Assembly (NCBI GenBank): GCA_049642465.1 | Contig: JBAROV010000049.1 | Span: 1 to 64,000, forward strand | Reading direction: 5' to 3' | DNA length: 64,000 nt | Origin: CAWDPQ01 sp049642465 | Lineage (GTDB): Bacteria > Acidobacteriota > Vicinamibacteria > Vicinamibacterales > 2-12-FULL-66-21 | In this document: one piece after another, positions 6,858 through 16,103 of the stretch | Layout: the number at the start of each line of letters is the position of its first letter | Position numbering within the stretch: the stretch's first letter is position 1 | Translations under genes and position numbers: made by a program | The notes under the pieces: model-generated | Databases searched by the model: none | Told to the model about the DNA's origin: nothing | The model's input: only the letters and a program-made list of their open reading frames with translations

Positions 6858-9125
6858 CTACCGTGGCCGCAAGATGAGCGTGTGAACGGCGTGAGAGTCG
6901 ACCGCTTTTCTTGAAAACGCCAGCGGGAAATAGCGATTGTCGGCCCAGAGCGACAGGAGATTTCCGTAGTACGGACTCCCCGGTTGGCCCGACTGGCCCG
7001 GAACATTGGTTGCGAGCGACCGATCCCAGTCCGCCACGTCGAGGATTTCGCGATACGAGGCGCCGTCGGCGGCCACGGTTCCTGCGCCACCAGGCCGTTC
7101 GACGGTCTCGAGATCGAACCGGCTGACGAACGGGTGCGAAAACGCGCGCGTGTGCATGCGTCCCCATCGCCACTGGCGCCAATCGCGTCCCTGGGTTTTC
7201 GTCAGGGCAGCGATCGCCTGACGCAGTCCTGCTTCAGGGGAGACGGAAGTGGGTGAGCGCCGATCCTGTGCTCGGCCGCGTTCACCGCGATCCGCAAGCC
7301 GTCGCCAGGTTTCGTAGAGGGCGGCTTCGGCGCTCGCCTTCGTAAACACGCCATCCCATTCCGCGAGCATTTTGCGCGCGCGCTCAACCAGCGTGTCGCG
7401 CGAAGTCCAACCGGCGAAGAGTTTCAGCTCGGACGCCGCGCGGAGCGAATAGGCATCGTGCTGCAGGCGCTGATGATCGTCGAGCGAGTATTTTCGGCCC
7501 GGCTGGATCAGCTGCAGCAGCCTCGTGATCCGGTCGAAGCGCGTATCGGCGGTCTTGAACATGAAGGGGGGCGAGTATCCCTTCGGCTGAACATTGTGGT
7601 TTGCCGTGGCGATGAACCCGCGCTCCGGATTGATCTCGCGCGGAAGATCCTTGCGGAACCCATCCCATTCGTACGCTCCGGTACCAGACACCGGAAGTCG
7701 TCCTGTCCATCCTTTGCGCCGTGGCGTCAGCGCGGATGCCTGCCACGCGATGTTCCCGTCTACATCTCCGCAAATCAGGTTCTCGGATGGAGCGTGCCAG
7801 TACATGGCGGCGTCGAGGAACTCACGGCAGTTCGCCGTCGACGCAAGTCGAAGGCCAGCCAGATACGGCGCGGTTCCGGGGTCGTGGAGCACGGTCCGCA
7901 GCGCGTACGCGCGGTGCCGTGCCGCGTCGATGTAGAAGATCGGCCCGTGGCGTGTGAACTGCAACTCGACTTTCTGAGTCGCCTGCCCCTTGACGCGCAT
8001 GTCTTCGACCACGAGACGAACAGGTTCCCAGCCATCACGCCAGCGCACCTCTTTAGGATTCGATGGATTCAACTCCTCGACGTACACGTCGTGCTGATCG
8101 GTGCCGACAATCGTCAGGCCCCAGGCCACGCGATCGTTGTGACCGAGCGCCACGCCGAAAAACGGCGGCTCCGTCGCCCCGATGACGTTCCACCCGGGTG
8201 CATTGAGATGGACGATGTATCTGAGCGAAGGAAGCGTCACCTCGCGATGCGGATCGTTGGAGACGACCGGCTTGCCGGTTTCCGACAGCGATCCGCTCAG
8301 CACCCAGTTGTTGCTGCCATGTTCCACCATCGCTTCGGCTTCGACATCGCGGCGCGTGGATATCATCGAGCGGAACTGTGGAAGGATCTCGGGTCTCAGC
8401 GGCCCGGTTGTGGTGCGCATGGCTTCAGTGAGCCCGTTGTACGATCCGGCAATCGCGGCAACGTCAATTCGATCCGGAACCGTCAAATCGTCCGGAGGGT
8501 CCGGATTGCGTCTGCGATTGGCCTCGGCGGCACCCAACTCCGCCACGCTCCGCGCGAGCTGCAGTTCTGCGGTCGCATCGCCGAACGTGATCTGTCGAAG
8601 GAGCAGCGTCTCGATTGTCCACGGCTCCGGCCGTATTCCCGTGAGGACGAACTCGACTGGCAATTTCGCCTGCTGCGATGAGATGAACGCGTTGACACCC
8701 GCGACGTACGCGGTCATCAGTCGCCGGGCGTCGGGGTGGTATGGCGTCAGTTCCCGATCGTCTGCAGGTCCACGGTACTTGAGCAGCCGTGCCACGCGAT
8801 CTCGCGCAGCGGCAGAAGGCCCGAGGATTTCTGCCAGTCGGCCTTCGGCTGCGCGCCGCCACATCTCCATTTGCCAGAGACGATCCTGGGCCATCACGAA
8901 ACCTTGCGCGAAGAACAGATCGTCTGCCGACTGCGCGTAGAGGTGCGGAATGCCCCACCTGTCGCGGACGACGCGGACGTCGGCCCGCAAGCCTGGAAGG
9001 GCGATGGTGCCGTCGATTGTCGCGAGGTTGGCTGTGGCGAGTCCAATGACCGCCGAGGACTGGCGGCCACCGCCCATGCCGACTGCCAGTGTGATCAGGA
9101 GCGAGACGCGCAGCGCGAGTGACAT
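6858..9125 (-). CDS. Penicillin acylase family protein (Ntn hydrolase)
   Basis: The 755-residue protein has a signal peptide and the typical order of this family. The alpha part contains VRVVRDRWGIPHLYAQSADDLFFAQGF. The beta chain begins at the autocatalytic nucleophile in HGSNNWVLSG (Ser271), and DPHREVTLPS and AWGLTIVGTDQHDVY follow. Members mature in the periplasm by cleavage before this Ser and hydrolyse amides, including beta-lactam side chains, N-acyl-homoserine lactones and other acyl amides; the substrate here cannot be predicted. The length is usual for the family. The gene is monocistronic by position and its stop codon touches a GGGAAAA tract. Confidence 0.92.
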   Translation of the reverse strand: MSLALRVSLLITLAVGMGGGRQSSAVIGLATANLATIDGTIALPGLRADVRVVRDRWGIPHLYAQSADDLFFAQGFVMAQDRLWQMEMWRRAAEGRLAEILGPSAAARDRVARLLKYRGPADDRELTPYHPDARRLMTAYVAGVNAFISSQQAKLPVEFVLTGIRPEPWTIETLLLRQITFGDATAELQLARSVAELGAAEANRRRNPDPPDDLTVPDRIDVAAIAGSYNGLTEAMRTTTGPLRPEILPQFRSMISTRRDVEAEAMVEHGSNNWVLSGSLSETGKPVVSNDPHREVTLPSLRYIVHLNAPGWNVIGATEPPFFGVALGHNDRVAWGLTIVGTDQHDVYVEELNPSNPKEVRWRDGWEPVRLVVEDMRVKGQATQKVELQFTRHGPIFYIDAARHRAYALRTVLHDPGTAPYLAGLRLASTANCREFLDAAMYWHAPSENLICGDVDGNIAWQASALTPRRKGWTGRLPVSGTGAYEWDGFRKDLPREINPERGFIATANHNVQPKGYSPPFMFKTADTRFDRITRLLQLIQPGRKYSLDDHQRLQHDAYSLRAASELKLFAGWTSRDTLVERARKMLAEWDGVFTKASAEAALYETWRRLADRGERGRAQDRRSPTSVSPEAGLRQAIAALTKTQGRDWRQWRWGRMHTRAFSHPFVSRFDLETVERPGGAGTVAADGASYREILDVADWDRSLATNVPGQSGQPGSPYYGNLLSLWADNRYFPLAFSRKAVDSHAVHTLILRPR

Positions 9126-9227
9126 GGCGCTGCCTATCCTACGACGAGCGAAGCGCTCCCCGCGTCCTTTCCGCGCGCCGCCAGCGGCACGCGTGTCGTG
9201 TAATCCCTGCCGAGGTGCATTCGCCGG

Positions 9228-9779
9228 CTACGAAATCAATTCCCCCGATCGACTCCTGACCCCGCTGACGATCAGCTCGACCAGCTCGGAGGATGGCATG
9301 CGGTTGAGCTCATCCACACTGATCGAACTGAGCTCGTGGGCGCGAATGATGTTCACCAGGTGCCAGCTCGAGAACGCGCGAAGCTGCTGTCGCAGCAGCC
9401 CTTCCCCTTTCCGATACACCGAAAACGGATTCAGGATGCTGTCCGGCGCCGGCACGGATGTCACGTCCGGTGCCGGTTCGCCGTACGCGGGCGATCCGAG
9501 TGGCTTCGGCGCCCGGACCACGAGCGGGTTGAGTGCACGCTGCAGCGCGCCCTCCAGGTAGACGTGTGTCAGGCCAGTGGCCCAGTACAGGGTGTCGGTC
9601 CGGTTTGGTTGCGTCGTTTCCCGCCCGGATCGAATGGGCTCTCCACCGTCCAGTGGCGTGAATTCGATCCACCCCTGCCAATGTCCGTTATCGGATTCCG
9701 AACCGCAGGCCCGGGCCATGTAGGTGATACCATCCGAGTCAGTGATCGGATCGCTGAACTCAACGAGCACTTCGGCCAT
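9228..9779 (-). CDS. Conserved-looking hypothetical protein
   Basis: The 183-residue product is soluble, without a signal peptide or membrane segment. AGGAGGT lies at the proper distance before its ATG, which supports a real gene. The N-terminal half (MAEVLVEFSDPI, then HWQGWIEFTPLDGG and TDTLYWATGLTHVYLEGAL) looks like a small beta-rich domain; the C-terminal half is helical. I do not recognise a family. It stands alone between the penicillin acylase and the divergent VOC gene. Confidence 0.55.
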   Translation of the reverse strand: MAEVLVEFSDPITDSDGITYMARACGSESDNGHWQGWIEFTPLDGGEPIRSGRETTQPNRTDTLYWATGLTHVYLEGALQRALNPLVVRAPKPLGSPAYGEPAPDVTSVPAPDSILNPFSVYRKGEGLLRQQLRAFSSWHLVNIIRAHELSSISVDELNRMPSSELVELIVSGVRSRSGELIS

Positions 9780-9899
9780 CGCTACCTCCTGACGGGCCTG
9801 TTTGCCGCGAACCCCCGAATCACTGCAAAATCATCACCAGACGCATGGCTGAGGTACCGATTGATTCGCGATACCTTCAGGTCTGCGGGATCATGAAGT

Positions 9900-10817
9900 A
9901 TGGGGAAGCGCATCGATCCTCGAGTTGACATCGGTCACGTGCACCTGAAGGTCGCCGATCTTGATCGTGCGGTCGCGTTCTACAGCGGGGTGCTGGGCTT
10001 CGACGTGATCACGCGCTGGCCGGGCGCGGCGTTTCTGAGTGCCGGCGGATACCACCACCACATCGGGTTGAACACCTGGGAGAGCGCCGGCGGCAGTCCA
10101 CCGCCCCCGGGGACAACGGGCCTCTATCACATGGCGATCCGTTACCCGGACCGTGCGGCCCTCGGCGATGCGCTGCGCCGCCTCACTGAGCAGGGCGTAC
10201 GGCTCGAAGGCGCGAGCGATCACGGCGTCAGCGAGGCGCTCTATCTCCACGACCCCGACGGAAACGGTATCGAACTCTATTGGGATCGTCCGCAGGAGCA
10301 ATGGCCGCGGACGGGCGATGGCGGTATCGAAATGATCAGTGCGCCGCTCGATCTCGGCGCCTTGCGCGCGGCGGCCGATGAAGCCGCAAAAGCAGGACGG
10401 GAACACCCGGTTGCCTCATCTCTCAGCGAAAGCATGCGGACGCGGTTGCGCGATCTGCGCACGCGCCTGCTGAATCTTCACAAGGTGCTGCTCGACGATG
10501 CCCGCGCGGCGTACGAAATGGATCGCGGGCGCATCGGGTCCAGCGCGAACCTGCTGCAGCTGGTGATCAACGACCCCTGGTTCGCGTGGCTTCATCCCTT
10601 GTCGGAACTCGTCGTCCGCATCGACGAAACCATCGAACCGGACTCGCCAGCCACCGAAGGGGACGGCGCGGCCCTCGTCGATCAGGTGGAGCGGCTGCTC
10701 GCGCCGGCCGAACACGGCGAACCATTCGCGCGCCGCTACTTCGAGGCTCTCCAGCGCCAGCCCTCCGTGGTCCTCGCACACGCAGACGTCAGGCGCGCAC
10801 TCAAAACGATGCGCTGA
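9900..10817 (+). CDS. VOC (glyoxalase/extradiol dioxygenase-like) domain fused to an uncharacterised helical domain
   Basis: Residues 1 to about 165 form a paired VOC metalloenzyme domain: HVHLKVADLDRAVAFYSGVLGF, YHHHIGLNTW, YHMAIRYPD and LYLHDPDGNGIELYWDRP supply the usual His and Glu metal ligands. Residues from about 175 to 305 are a separate alpha-helical domain (LLQLVINDPWFAWLHPLSEL, GEPFARRYFEALQRQP). I recall this second domain as a stand-alone hypothetical protein elsewhere. The VOC part suggests a catechol-dioxygenase-like or glyoxalase-like reaction. The MATE gene follows after 24 bases on the same strand, so co-transcription is plausible. Confidence 0.8.
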   Translation: MGKRIDPRVDIGHVHLKVADLDRAVAFYSGVLGFDVITRWPGAAFLSAGGYHHHIGLNTWESAGGSPPPPGTTGLYHMAIRYPDRAALGDALRRLTEQGVRLEGASDHGVSEALYLHDPDGNGIELYWDRPQEQWPRTGDGGIEMISAPLDLGALRAAADEAAKAGREHPVASSLSESMRTRLRDLRTRLLNLHKVLLDDARAAYEMDRGRIGSSANLLQLVINDPWFAWLHPLSELVVRIDETIEPDSPATEGDGAALVDQVERLLAPAEHGEPFARRYFEALQRQPSVVLAHADVRRALKTMR

Positions 10818-10841
10818 ACGACTGTTGTTATCATTCGTTAA

Positions 10842-12338
10842 TTGAACACACCCGCCTCTTCCACCGCACCGGCTGCTGCTGAAGCTGGGACGGGCTCCGC
10901 GACCGAACTGACCCCGGGCGCCCCAGCGGCGACGTCGGTTGCGCCGCCAGGCACGGCACGGTCGCGCCGCTTCGATCGGTCCATCGTTGAAGGGCCGATC
11001 GCGCGCGCAGTCTGGAAACTCGCCTGGCCCACGGTGCTCCAGAATGCCATCGGCGGATTGCAGGGCATCATCGACCACGCGATGGTCGGGCACTTCGTAG
11101 GCTACACGGCGAATGCCGCGATTGGCGTGTCCTGGCAGATCTTCCTCGTTGTCATTGTCTTTATTGCTTCACTCTTTACGGGCATGGGCGTGCTGGTCGC
11201 GCGATTTGCGGGCGCCAACGATCACGAACGCGTCGATCGCACCGTGTACCAAGCGTTCCTGGTCGCCGTTGTCCTCGCGGTGGGGATCATGGCGCCGATT
11301 GGGTATTTTGCCGCGCCCGCCTTGTTACGCCTCGTCAATGCCACTCCGGAGGTGAGCGCGCAGGCCCTGCCTTACCTCCGCACGATGTTCCTCTTCAGCA
11401 TCGGCATGTTGTTGTTCTTCATGCTCGGCGGTGCGTTGAGAGCGGCGGGTGATGCGCGAACGCCTTTACGACTCGGCGTGTGCCTGACGGCGCTGAACCT
11501 GACGCTGAACATCATTCTGATCCGTGGACTGGGACCGATTCCTGCGCTGGGTACGCTCGGTTCGGCGCTCGGGACAGTGATCGCGAGCGCTGCCGTTGCG
11601 GGAGCCGCGCTGTGGATGATTCTGTCGGACCGGATGGTCATTCATTTCCCACGGAACAAGTCCTGGGGACCTGATTGGACGATCATTCGTCAGCTTTTCA
11701 AGTTTGGTCTGCCAGCCGGTTTGCAGGGCGTCGCGATGAATGTGGCCGGCGTCATGCTGCTTCGCTTCATCGGATCGCTCGAACACAGCGCCGAAGCACA
11801 GGCGGCGTATGCCGTTGGCTACGCGGAGTTGTTTTCGCTAATCACGTGGACATCCGTCGGCCTGATGGGCGCCGCCGCTGCCGTTGCCGGGCAAAACCTT
11901 GGCGCCGGCCATCCGGAGCGCAGCGAGCGCGCCGTCGCGATCGCCGCTCGTATCGGGCTCGGAGTCGCGGCCTTCGTAGGGACATGGTTCGTGCTGGCTC
12001 CGGAGTTGCTCCTGGCCATCTTTGGCCTTGACGATCCGATCGTGGTCTCGATCGGGTCGCAGCTGCTCAGGTACCTGAGCGTCTCCGGGTTTTTCATTAC
12101 GGTGGCGCTGACCTACAACGGCGGTCTGCAGGGCACTGGTGATACACGCAGTCCACTCTTCATCACGCTGATTTCACAGGTGGCGTTGCCGCTTGGCATC
12201 TGTTTGTTTCTCGAGCAGTCTGGTCGCCTGACGCCCTCCGGCGTGTGGACGGCGATCGTCCTGGGACATTTCACACGCTGCGTACTCACCGTCGCGCGCT
12301 TCAAACAGGGAAAGTGGAAGCAGATTAAAGTCGAGTGA
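10842..12338 (+). CDS. MATE-family multidrug/Na+ antiporter
   Basis: The frame encodes 498 residues. A hydrophilic Ala/Pro/Thr-rich leader of about 45 residues precedes a 12-helix MATE transporter beginning at GPIARAVWKLAWPTVLQNAIGG. Family features include DHAMVGHFVG, RAAGDARTPL and LQGTGDTRSPLFITL. The only sensible start is TTG at 10842, since no in-frame ATG or GTG precedes the first membrane segment. It would export cationic drugs or metabolites using a Na+ or H+ gradient. CGAGCCC heptamers begin six bases after the stop. Confidence 0.9.
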   Translation: MNTPASSTAPAAAEAGTGSATELTPGAPAATSVAPPGTARSRRFDRSIVEGPIARAVWKLAWPTVLQNAIGGLQGIIDHAMVGHFVGYTANAAIGVSWQIFLVVIVFIASLFTGMGVLVARFAGANDHERVDRTVYQAFLVAVVLAVGIMAPIGYFAAPALLRLVNATPEVSAQALPYLRTMFLFSIGMLLFFMLGGALRAAGDARTPLRLGVCLTALNLTLNIILIRGLGPIPALGTLGSALGTVIASAAVAGAALWMILSDRMVIHFPRNKSWGPDWTIIRQLFKFGLPAGLQGVAMNVAGVMLLRFIGSLEHSAEAQAAYAVGYAELFSLITWTSVGLMGAAAAVAGQNLGAGHPERSERAVAIAARIGLGVAAFVGTWFVLAPELLLAIFGLDDPIVVSIGSQLLRYLSVSGFFITVALTYNGGLQGTGDTRSPLFITLISQVALPLGICLFLEQSGRLTPSGVWTAIVLGHFTRCVLTVARFKQGKWKQIKVE

Positions 12339-12343
12339 CGTAT

Positions 12344-12364
12344 CGAGCCCCGAGCCCCGAGCCC
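12344..12364. repeat. Three CGAGCCC heptamers after the MATE gene
   Basis: Three perfect tandem copies of CGAGCCC begin six bases after the MATE stop codon. The same heptamer recurs at 13311-13359, beyond the following metallopeptidase gene, so this gene is bracketed by one repeat family. Confidence 0.9.
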
Positions 12365-12405
12365 GTGGCGCTGGCTTTGCAGTTCACGCTGGCAGGAGCA
12401 AGCCG

Positions 12406-13248
12406 ATGAGATGGACACCTGGCGATCGAAGCAACATCGAAGACCGACGTGGGATGTCGGGAATGGGTATCGGCGGGCTCGGCGTGGGCGGCCTGCTGAT
12501 CGTCCTGCTGTTGAGCTGGTTCACGGGCGTTGATTTTCTCTCTTTACTCAGTAGTGGTGCGAATTCGCCACCCGCGGACTCAACAGCCACCACCGGGCGT
12601 GTGAACGCCACCCCCGAGGAAGAACGCCTCGTGGAGATGGTCGATGCCGTTGTGGGGGATGCCCAGGATACGTGGCGGCAGTTGCTTGGGGGCCGCTATC
12701 AGGAGACGCGTGCCGTGTTGTTCAGGGACGCGATCCAGTCCGCATGCGGGTTTGCGCAGGCCGCGACCGGTCCGTTCTATTGCCCGGCCGATCGCAAGCT
12801 TTATCTCGATCTGGGGTTCTTCGAGGAACTCCACACGAAACTCGGTGCGCCTGGCGATTTCGCGCAAGCCTATGTGTTGGCTCATGAGATCGGCCACCAC
12901 GTCCAGACACTCATGGGCATCGAATCACAGGTGCGCGAACGCCAGGCCATGGATCCGTCGTCGCGTAATCCTCTGTCGGTCCGCATGGAATTGCAGGCGG
13001 ATTGTTTTGCGGGTGTCTGGGGATATCACGCGAACCAGGGCTCCGGTCGCGTCCAGCTCGATCCGGGCGATGTCGAGGAAGGACTCCGCGCCGCCGCCGC
13101 CATCGGCGACGATCGATTGCAGCGGATGCAAGGTGGCCGCGTCGCACCGGACCGCTTTACGCACGGCACATCCGAGCAGCGGGCGGAGTGGCTCCGGCGT
13201 GGTCTCACGAGCGGCGATCCGAAGCAGTGCGAGACTTTTAATCGGTGA
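12406..13248 (+). CDS. YpfJ-family neutral zinc metallopeptidase
   Basis: The 280-residue protein has the family layout. A short N-terminus (MRWTPGDRSNIEDRRG) is followed by a Gly-rich turn and one membrane anchor (GLLIVLLLSWFTGV), then an external catalytic domain. That domain carries HEIGHH (H160, E161, H164), FYCPADRKLYLDL, and MELQADCFAGVWG, which supplies further zinc-site residues. It is probably anchored in the inner membrane with the peptidase domain in the periplasm. The substrate is unknown. It is flanked on both sides by CGAGCCC repeats. Confidence 0.9.
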   Translation: MRWTPGDRSNIEDRRGMSGMGIGGLGVGGLLIVLLLSWFTGVDFLSLLSSGANSPPADSTATTGRVNATPEEERLVEMVDAVVGDAQDTWRQLLGGRYQETRAVLFRDAIQSACGFAQAATGPFYCPADRKLYLDLGFFEELHTKLGAPGDFAQAYVLAHEIGHHVQTLMGIESQVRERQAMDPSSRNPLSVRMELQADCFAGVWGYHANQGSGRVQLDPGDVEEGLRAAAAIGDDRLQRMQGGRVAPDRFTHGTSEQRAEWLRRGLTSGDPKQCETFNR

Positions 13249-13255
13249 TGCTTGT

Positions 13256-13373
13256 TAGTCGCTAGTCGCTAGTCGCTAGTCGCAAATCGCAAATCGCTCG
13301 TCCGGTCTGACGAGCCCCGAGCCCCGAGCCCCGAGCCCCGGACCCCGAGCCCCGAGTCCCGGCTCGCGACTAG
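13256..13373. repeat. Composite heptamer repeats: TAGTCGC/AAATCGC then CGAGCCC
   Basis: Four perfect TAGTCGC copies (13256-13283) and two AAATCGC variants (13284-13297) are followed by CGAGCCC heptamers at 13311-13359 (five perfect, two variants). The stretch closes with GCGACTAG, the inverse complement of the first family. It fills the gap between the metallopeptidase and the molybdenum hydroxylase operon and leaves little room for other signals. Confidence 0.9.
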
Positions 13374-13388
13374 TGCTACTCTCCCCTG

Positions 13389-15617
13389 ATGCCCCCGGCA
13401 ATCGGCCGTTCCGTTCCCCGCAAGGAAGGGCGCGCCAAGGTTACCGGCAGCGCACGGTACGTCGATGACGTGACGCTGCCCGGGATGATGCACGGGGCGA
13501 CGGTGCGGAGCACGGTCCCCCGAGGCATCATCCGAAACATCCAATACGATCCGGCCATTCCGTGGGATGAATTTGTCATCGTCACCGCGGCGGACATCCC
13601 TGGTGAGAACCGAGTCGCACTCATCCTGGACGATCAGCCGTATTTGGCGGTCGATCGCATCAACCACCCTGAAGAACCCGTGGTGCTGCTCGCGCATCGC
13701 GATCGGCAGATGGCGGAGCTTGCACGCCGCCACGTCACAATCGACGTGGATCCGCTTGCGTCCGTGTTCGATCTCGACGAGGCATTGGCAGCTCGCGAGG
13801 TCATCTGGGGTAGCGACAACGTCTTCAAGTCGTATCTGGTCTCTCGCGGCGATGTCGAGGCGGCGTTCCGCCATGCCCACGCCATCGTCGAAGGTGACTA
13901 CGAGACGGGTGCGCAAGAACAGCTGTACATCGAGCCCAACGGCATGCTTGCTCTTGCCAGTGCCGAAACCGGCATTACCGTCTGGGGTTCGATGCAGTGT
14001 CCCTACTACATCCACAAAGCGCTGGTCGAACTGTTTGGCGTCGGCCCCGAGAAAGTGCGCGTGGTGCAGATGGAGACGGGTGGCGGGTTCGGCGGCAAAG
14101 AAGAATACCCGTCGATGCTAGCCGGCCACGCGGCGCTGCTTGCCTGGAAATCCGGCCGTCCGGTGAAGCTGTTGTACGACCGTGCCGAGGACATGGTCGC
14201 GACGACGAAGCGCCATCCGTCGCGTACACGTCACCGAACGGCTATTGATCGCGACGGCCGATTGCTTGCGATGGACATCGACTTCGTGATCGATGGTGGC
14301 GCGTACTGCACGCTGTCTCCTGTCGTCCTCTCGCGAGGCACGATCCATGCGGCCGGGCCATATTTCTGTCCCAACATTCGCATCCGAGGCCGAGCGGTCG
14401 CGACATCCGCGCCGCCGCACGGCGCTTTCAGGGGCTTCGGCGCACCGCAAAGCCTGTTTGCGCTCGAGCGTCAGATGGACCGCGCCGCCGCCGCAGCCGC
14501 ACTCACGCCTGAGGAATTCAGAAGCCGGAACTTCATCCGATCGGGTCAAACGAATGCTGTCGGGCAGGTCATTCGCGAACCCGTGGACATGAACAGTTTG
14601 CTGAAGCGGGCGCTCGCGATGTCTGATTACGCCAGCAAGCGCGAGCGGTTTGCTCTGGAGAATCGGACGTCGGCGATCAAGCGCGGCATCGGATTTGCCA
14701 CGTTCATGCACGGCGCGGGCTTCACCGGGTCGGGCGAGGTGCACCTTGGATCGCACGTCGTCGTGGAAGCCGCCGCGGACGGCCAGATTCGAGTGCTCAC
14801 CGCCAACACGGAGATCGGACAGGGCACCAATACGATCTTCGCGCAGATTGCGGCCGACGCACTCGGGATCGATCTGGAGAGCGTGGAAATCGTGCAGCCC
14901 GACACGTCACTTGTGCCGAACAGTGGGCCGACGGTCGCGTCGCGCACCTGCATGGTCGTGGGAAAACTCGTGGAGTCGGCCGCGCGTGGCATCAGGCTGA
15001 CGCTGGTTGACGCCGAACTTCTGGGCGAGACGTTCGACACGGCGCAGTTTCGAGCCGCCGCCTCGTCCTACGTCGCTCAACACGGCGGCCTCCGCGCGGT
15101 TTCGGAGTATCAGCCGCCACCCAACCTGCGATGGGACGATGAGACGTATCAGGGGGATGCGTATGGCACGTACGCGTGGGCTGCGTACGTTGCCGACGTG
15201 AGCGTTGATCCCGCGACCTGTGAGGTCCATGTGGAGGATTTTGTTGCGGTGCAGGAAGTCGGACGCGTCATCAATCCGGTGCTCGCGACAGGCCAGATCG
15301 AGGGTGGTGTCGCCCAGGCGATCGGGTGGGCGCTGTACGAACGCGTCGTCTGGCGTGAAGGACGTATGGCGAACGGCCAGATGACGAACTACATCATGCC
15401 GACGTCCATGGACCTGCCGCCGATTCGTGTGGCCTTCGAAGAACGTCCGTATCCCTACGGTCCCGGTGGGGCCAAAGGGATCGGCGAATTGCCGATGGAT
15501 GGAGCGGCGCCGGCCATCCTGAACGCCGTCGAGCATGCGACGGGCATCAGCGCGCAGCGCATCCCGCTGACGCCCGAAGCGATGATGGAACTCATGGAGG
15601 CGCCAGCGCGTGTCTGA
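13389..15617 (+). CDS. Xanthine dehydrogenase/aldehyde oxidase family, molybdopterin-binding large subunit
   Basis: The 742-residue subunit begins with the a/b hammerhead domain (RKEGRAKVTGSARYVDDVTLPG). It continues through the Mo-cofactor domains: METGGGFGGKEEYP, APPHGAFRGFGAPQ (with the conserved Arg), TANTEIGQGTNTIFAQI, and GPGGAKGIGELPMDGAAPAI. The last contains the catalytic Glu700. Such enzymes hydroxylate purines, aldehydes or other heterocycles using water; the substrate is not evident. The gene order is large, 2Fe-2S, FAD. The next subunit starts within the last eight bases of this gene. Confidence 0.92.
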   Translation: MPPAIGRSVPRKEGRAKVTGSARYVDDVTLPGMMHGATVRSTVPRGIIRNIQYDPAIPWDEFVIVTAADIPGENRVALILDDQPYLAVDRINHPEEPVVLLAHRDRQMAELARRHVTIDVDPLASVFDLDEALAAREVIWGSDNVFKSYLVSRGDVEAAFRHAHAIVEGDYETGAQEQLYIEPNGMLALASAETGITVWGSMQCPYYIHKALVELFGVGPEKVRVVQMETGGGFGGKEEYPSMLAGHAALLAWKSGRPVKLLYDRAEDMVATTKRHPSRTRHRTAIDRDGRLLAMDIDFVIDGGAYCTLSPVVLSRGTIHAAGPYFCPNIRIRGRAVATSAPPHGAFRGFGAPQSLFALERQMDRAAAAAALTPEEFRSRNFIRSGQTNAVGQVIREPVDMNSLLKRALAMSDYASKRERFALENRTSAIKRGIGFATFMHGAGFTGSGEVHLGSHVVVEAAADGQIRVLTANTEIGQGTNTIFAQIAADALGIDLESVEIVQPDTSLVPNSGPTVASRTCMVVGKLVESAARGIRLTLVDAELLGETFDTAQFRAAASSYVAQHGGLRAVSEYQPPPNLRWDDETYQGDAYGTYAWAAYVADVSVDPATCEVHVEDFVAVQEVGRVINPVLATGQIEGGVAQAIGWALYERVVWREGRMANGQMTNYIMPTSMDLPPIRVAFEERPYPYGPGGAKGIGELPMDGAAPAILNAVEHATGISAQRIPLTPEAMMELMEAPARV

Positions 15618-16080
15618 TGTCAGCGTCACGTGTACGGTAAACGGTGAGAGCGTCACATTCGAAGGTCATCCGATGGCGCGGTTGCTCGACGCATTACGCG
15701 GCCAACTTCGTCTGACCGGCACCAAGGAAGGCTGCGGAGAAGGCGAATGTGGCGCGTGTTCGGTGATCGTCAACGGCGAACTCGTCAATAGCTGCCTGAT
15801 GCCGTTGCTGCATGCCGAAGGCGCGACCATCCAGACGATCGAGGGCATCGATCAATCAGGCAGGCTCCATCGAGTACAGGAAGCCTTCATTGCTCAAGGT
15901 GGGGCACAGTGCGGCATCTGTACACCGGGGATGATTCTCGCGTCGATCAATCTGCTCGAACGGTGTCCCCATCCAACCGACGCCCAGATCCGAGAAGGCC
16001 TCGCGGGCAACCTCTGCCGCTGTACCGGCTACATGCGCATCTTCGAGGCCGTAAAGACGGCCGCAGCAATGACCGACTAG
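15610..16080 (+). CDS. Xanthine dehydrogenase family, 2Fe-2S small subunit
   Basis: This 156-residue electron-transfer subunit has the two expected clusters. The plant-type ferredoxin motif is GCGEGECGACSV with a later Cys in LVNSC. The helical C-terminal motif is GICTPGMILA with NLCRCTGYMRI. The start at 15610 (GTG) overlaps the large-subunit gene, which favours translational coupling. Its TAG stop is itself part of a GACTAGC heptamer array. Confidence 0.93.
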   Translation: MSDVSVTCTVNGESVTFEGHPMARLLDALRGQLRLTGTKEGCGEGECGACSVIVNGELVNSCLMPLLHAEGATIQTIEGIDQSGRLHRVQEAFIAQGGAQCGICTPGMILASINLLERCPHPTDAQIREGLAGNLCRCTGYMRIFEAVKTAAAMTD

Positions 16081-16102
16081 CGACCAGCGACTAGCGACTG
16101 AC
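16075..16102. repeat. GACTAGC heptamer array between two hydroxylase subunit genes
   Basis: Units GACTAGC, GACCAGC, GACTAGC and GACTGAC run from inside the last codons of the 2Fe-2S subunit gene (its TAG stop is in the first unit) up to two bases before the next ATG. This is the TAGTCGC family in the opposite orientation. Confidence 0.85.
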
Positions 16103-16103
16103 G

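Noticed and set aside
7458..8681. 407-codon plus-strand frame opposite the penicillin acylase
   Set aside because: The product has no recognisable motif and mirrors the codon pattern of the real gene; the acylase has all family motifs.
13256..13373. Phage or plasmid attachment site or origin iterons
   Set aside because: The heptamers recur at many gene ends and no integrase, replication protein or DnaA-box cluster is near.
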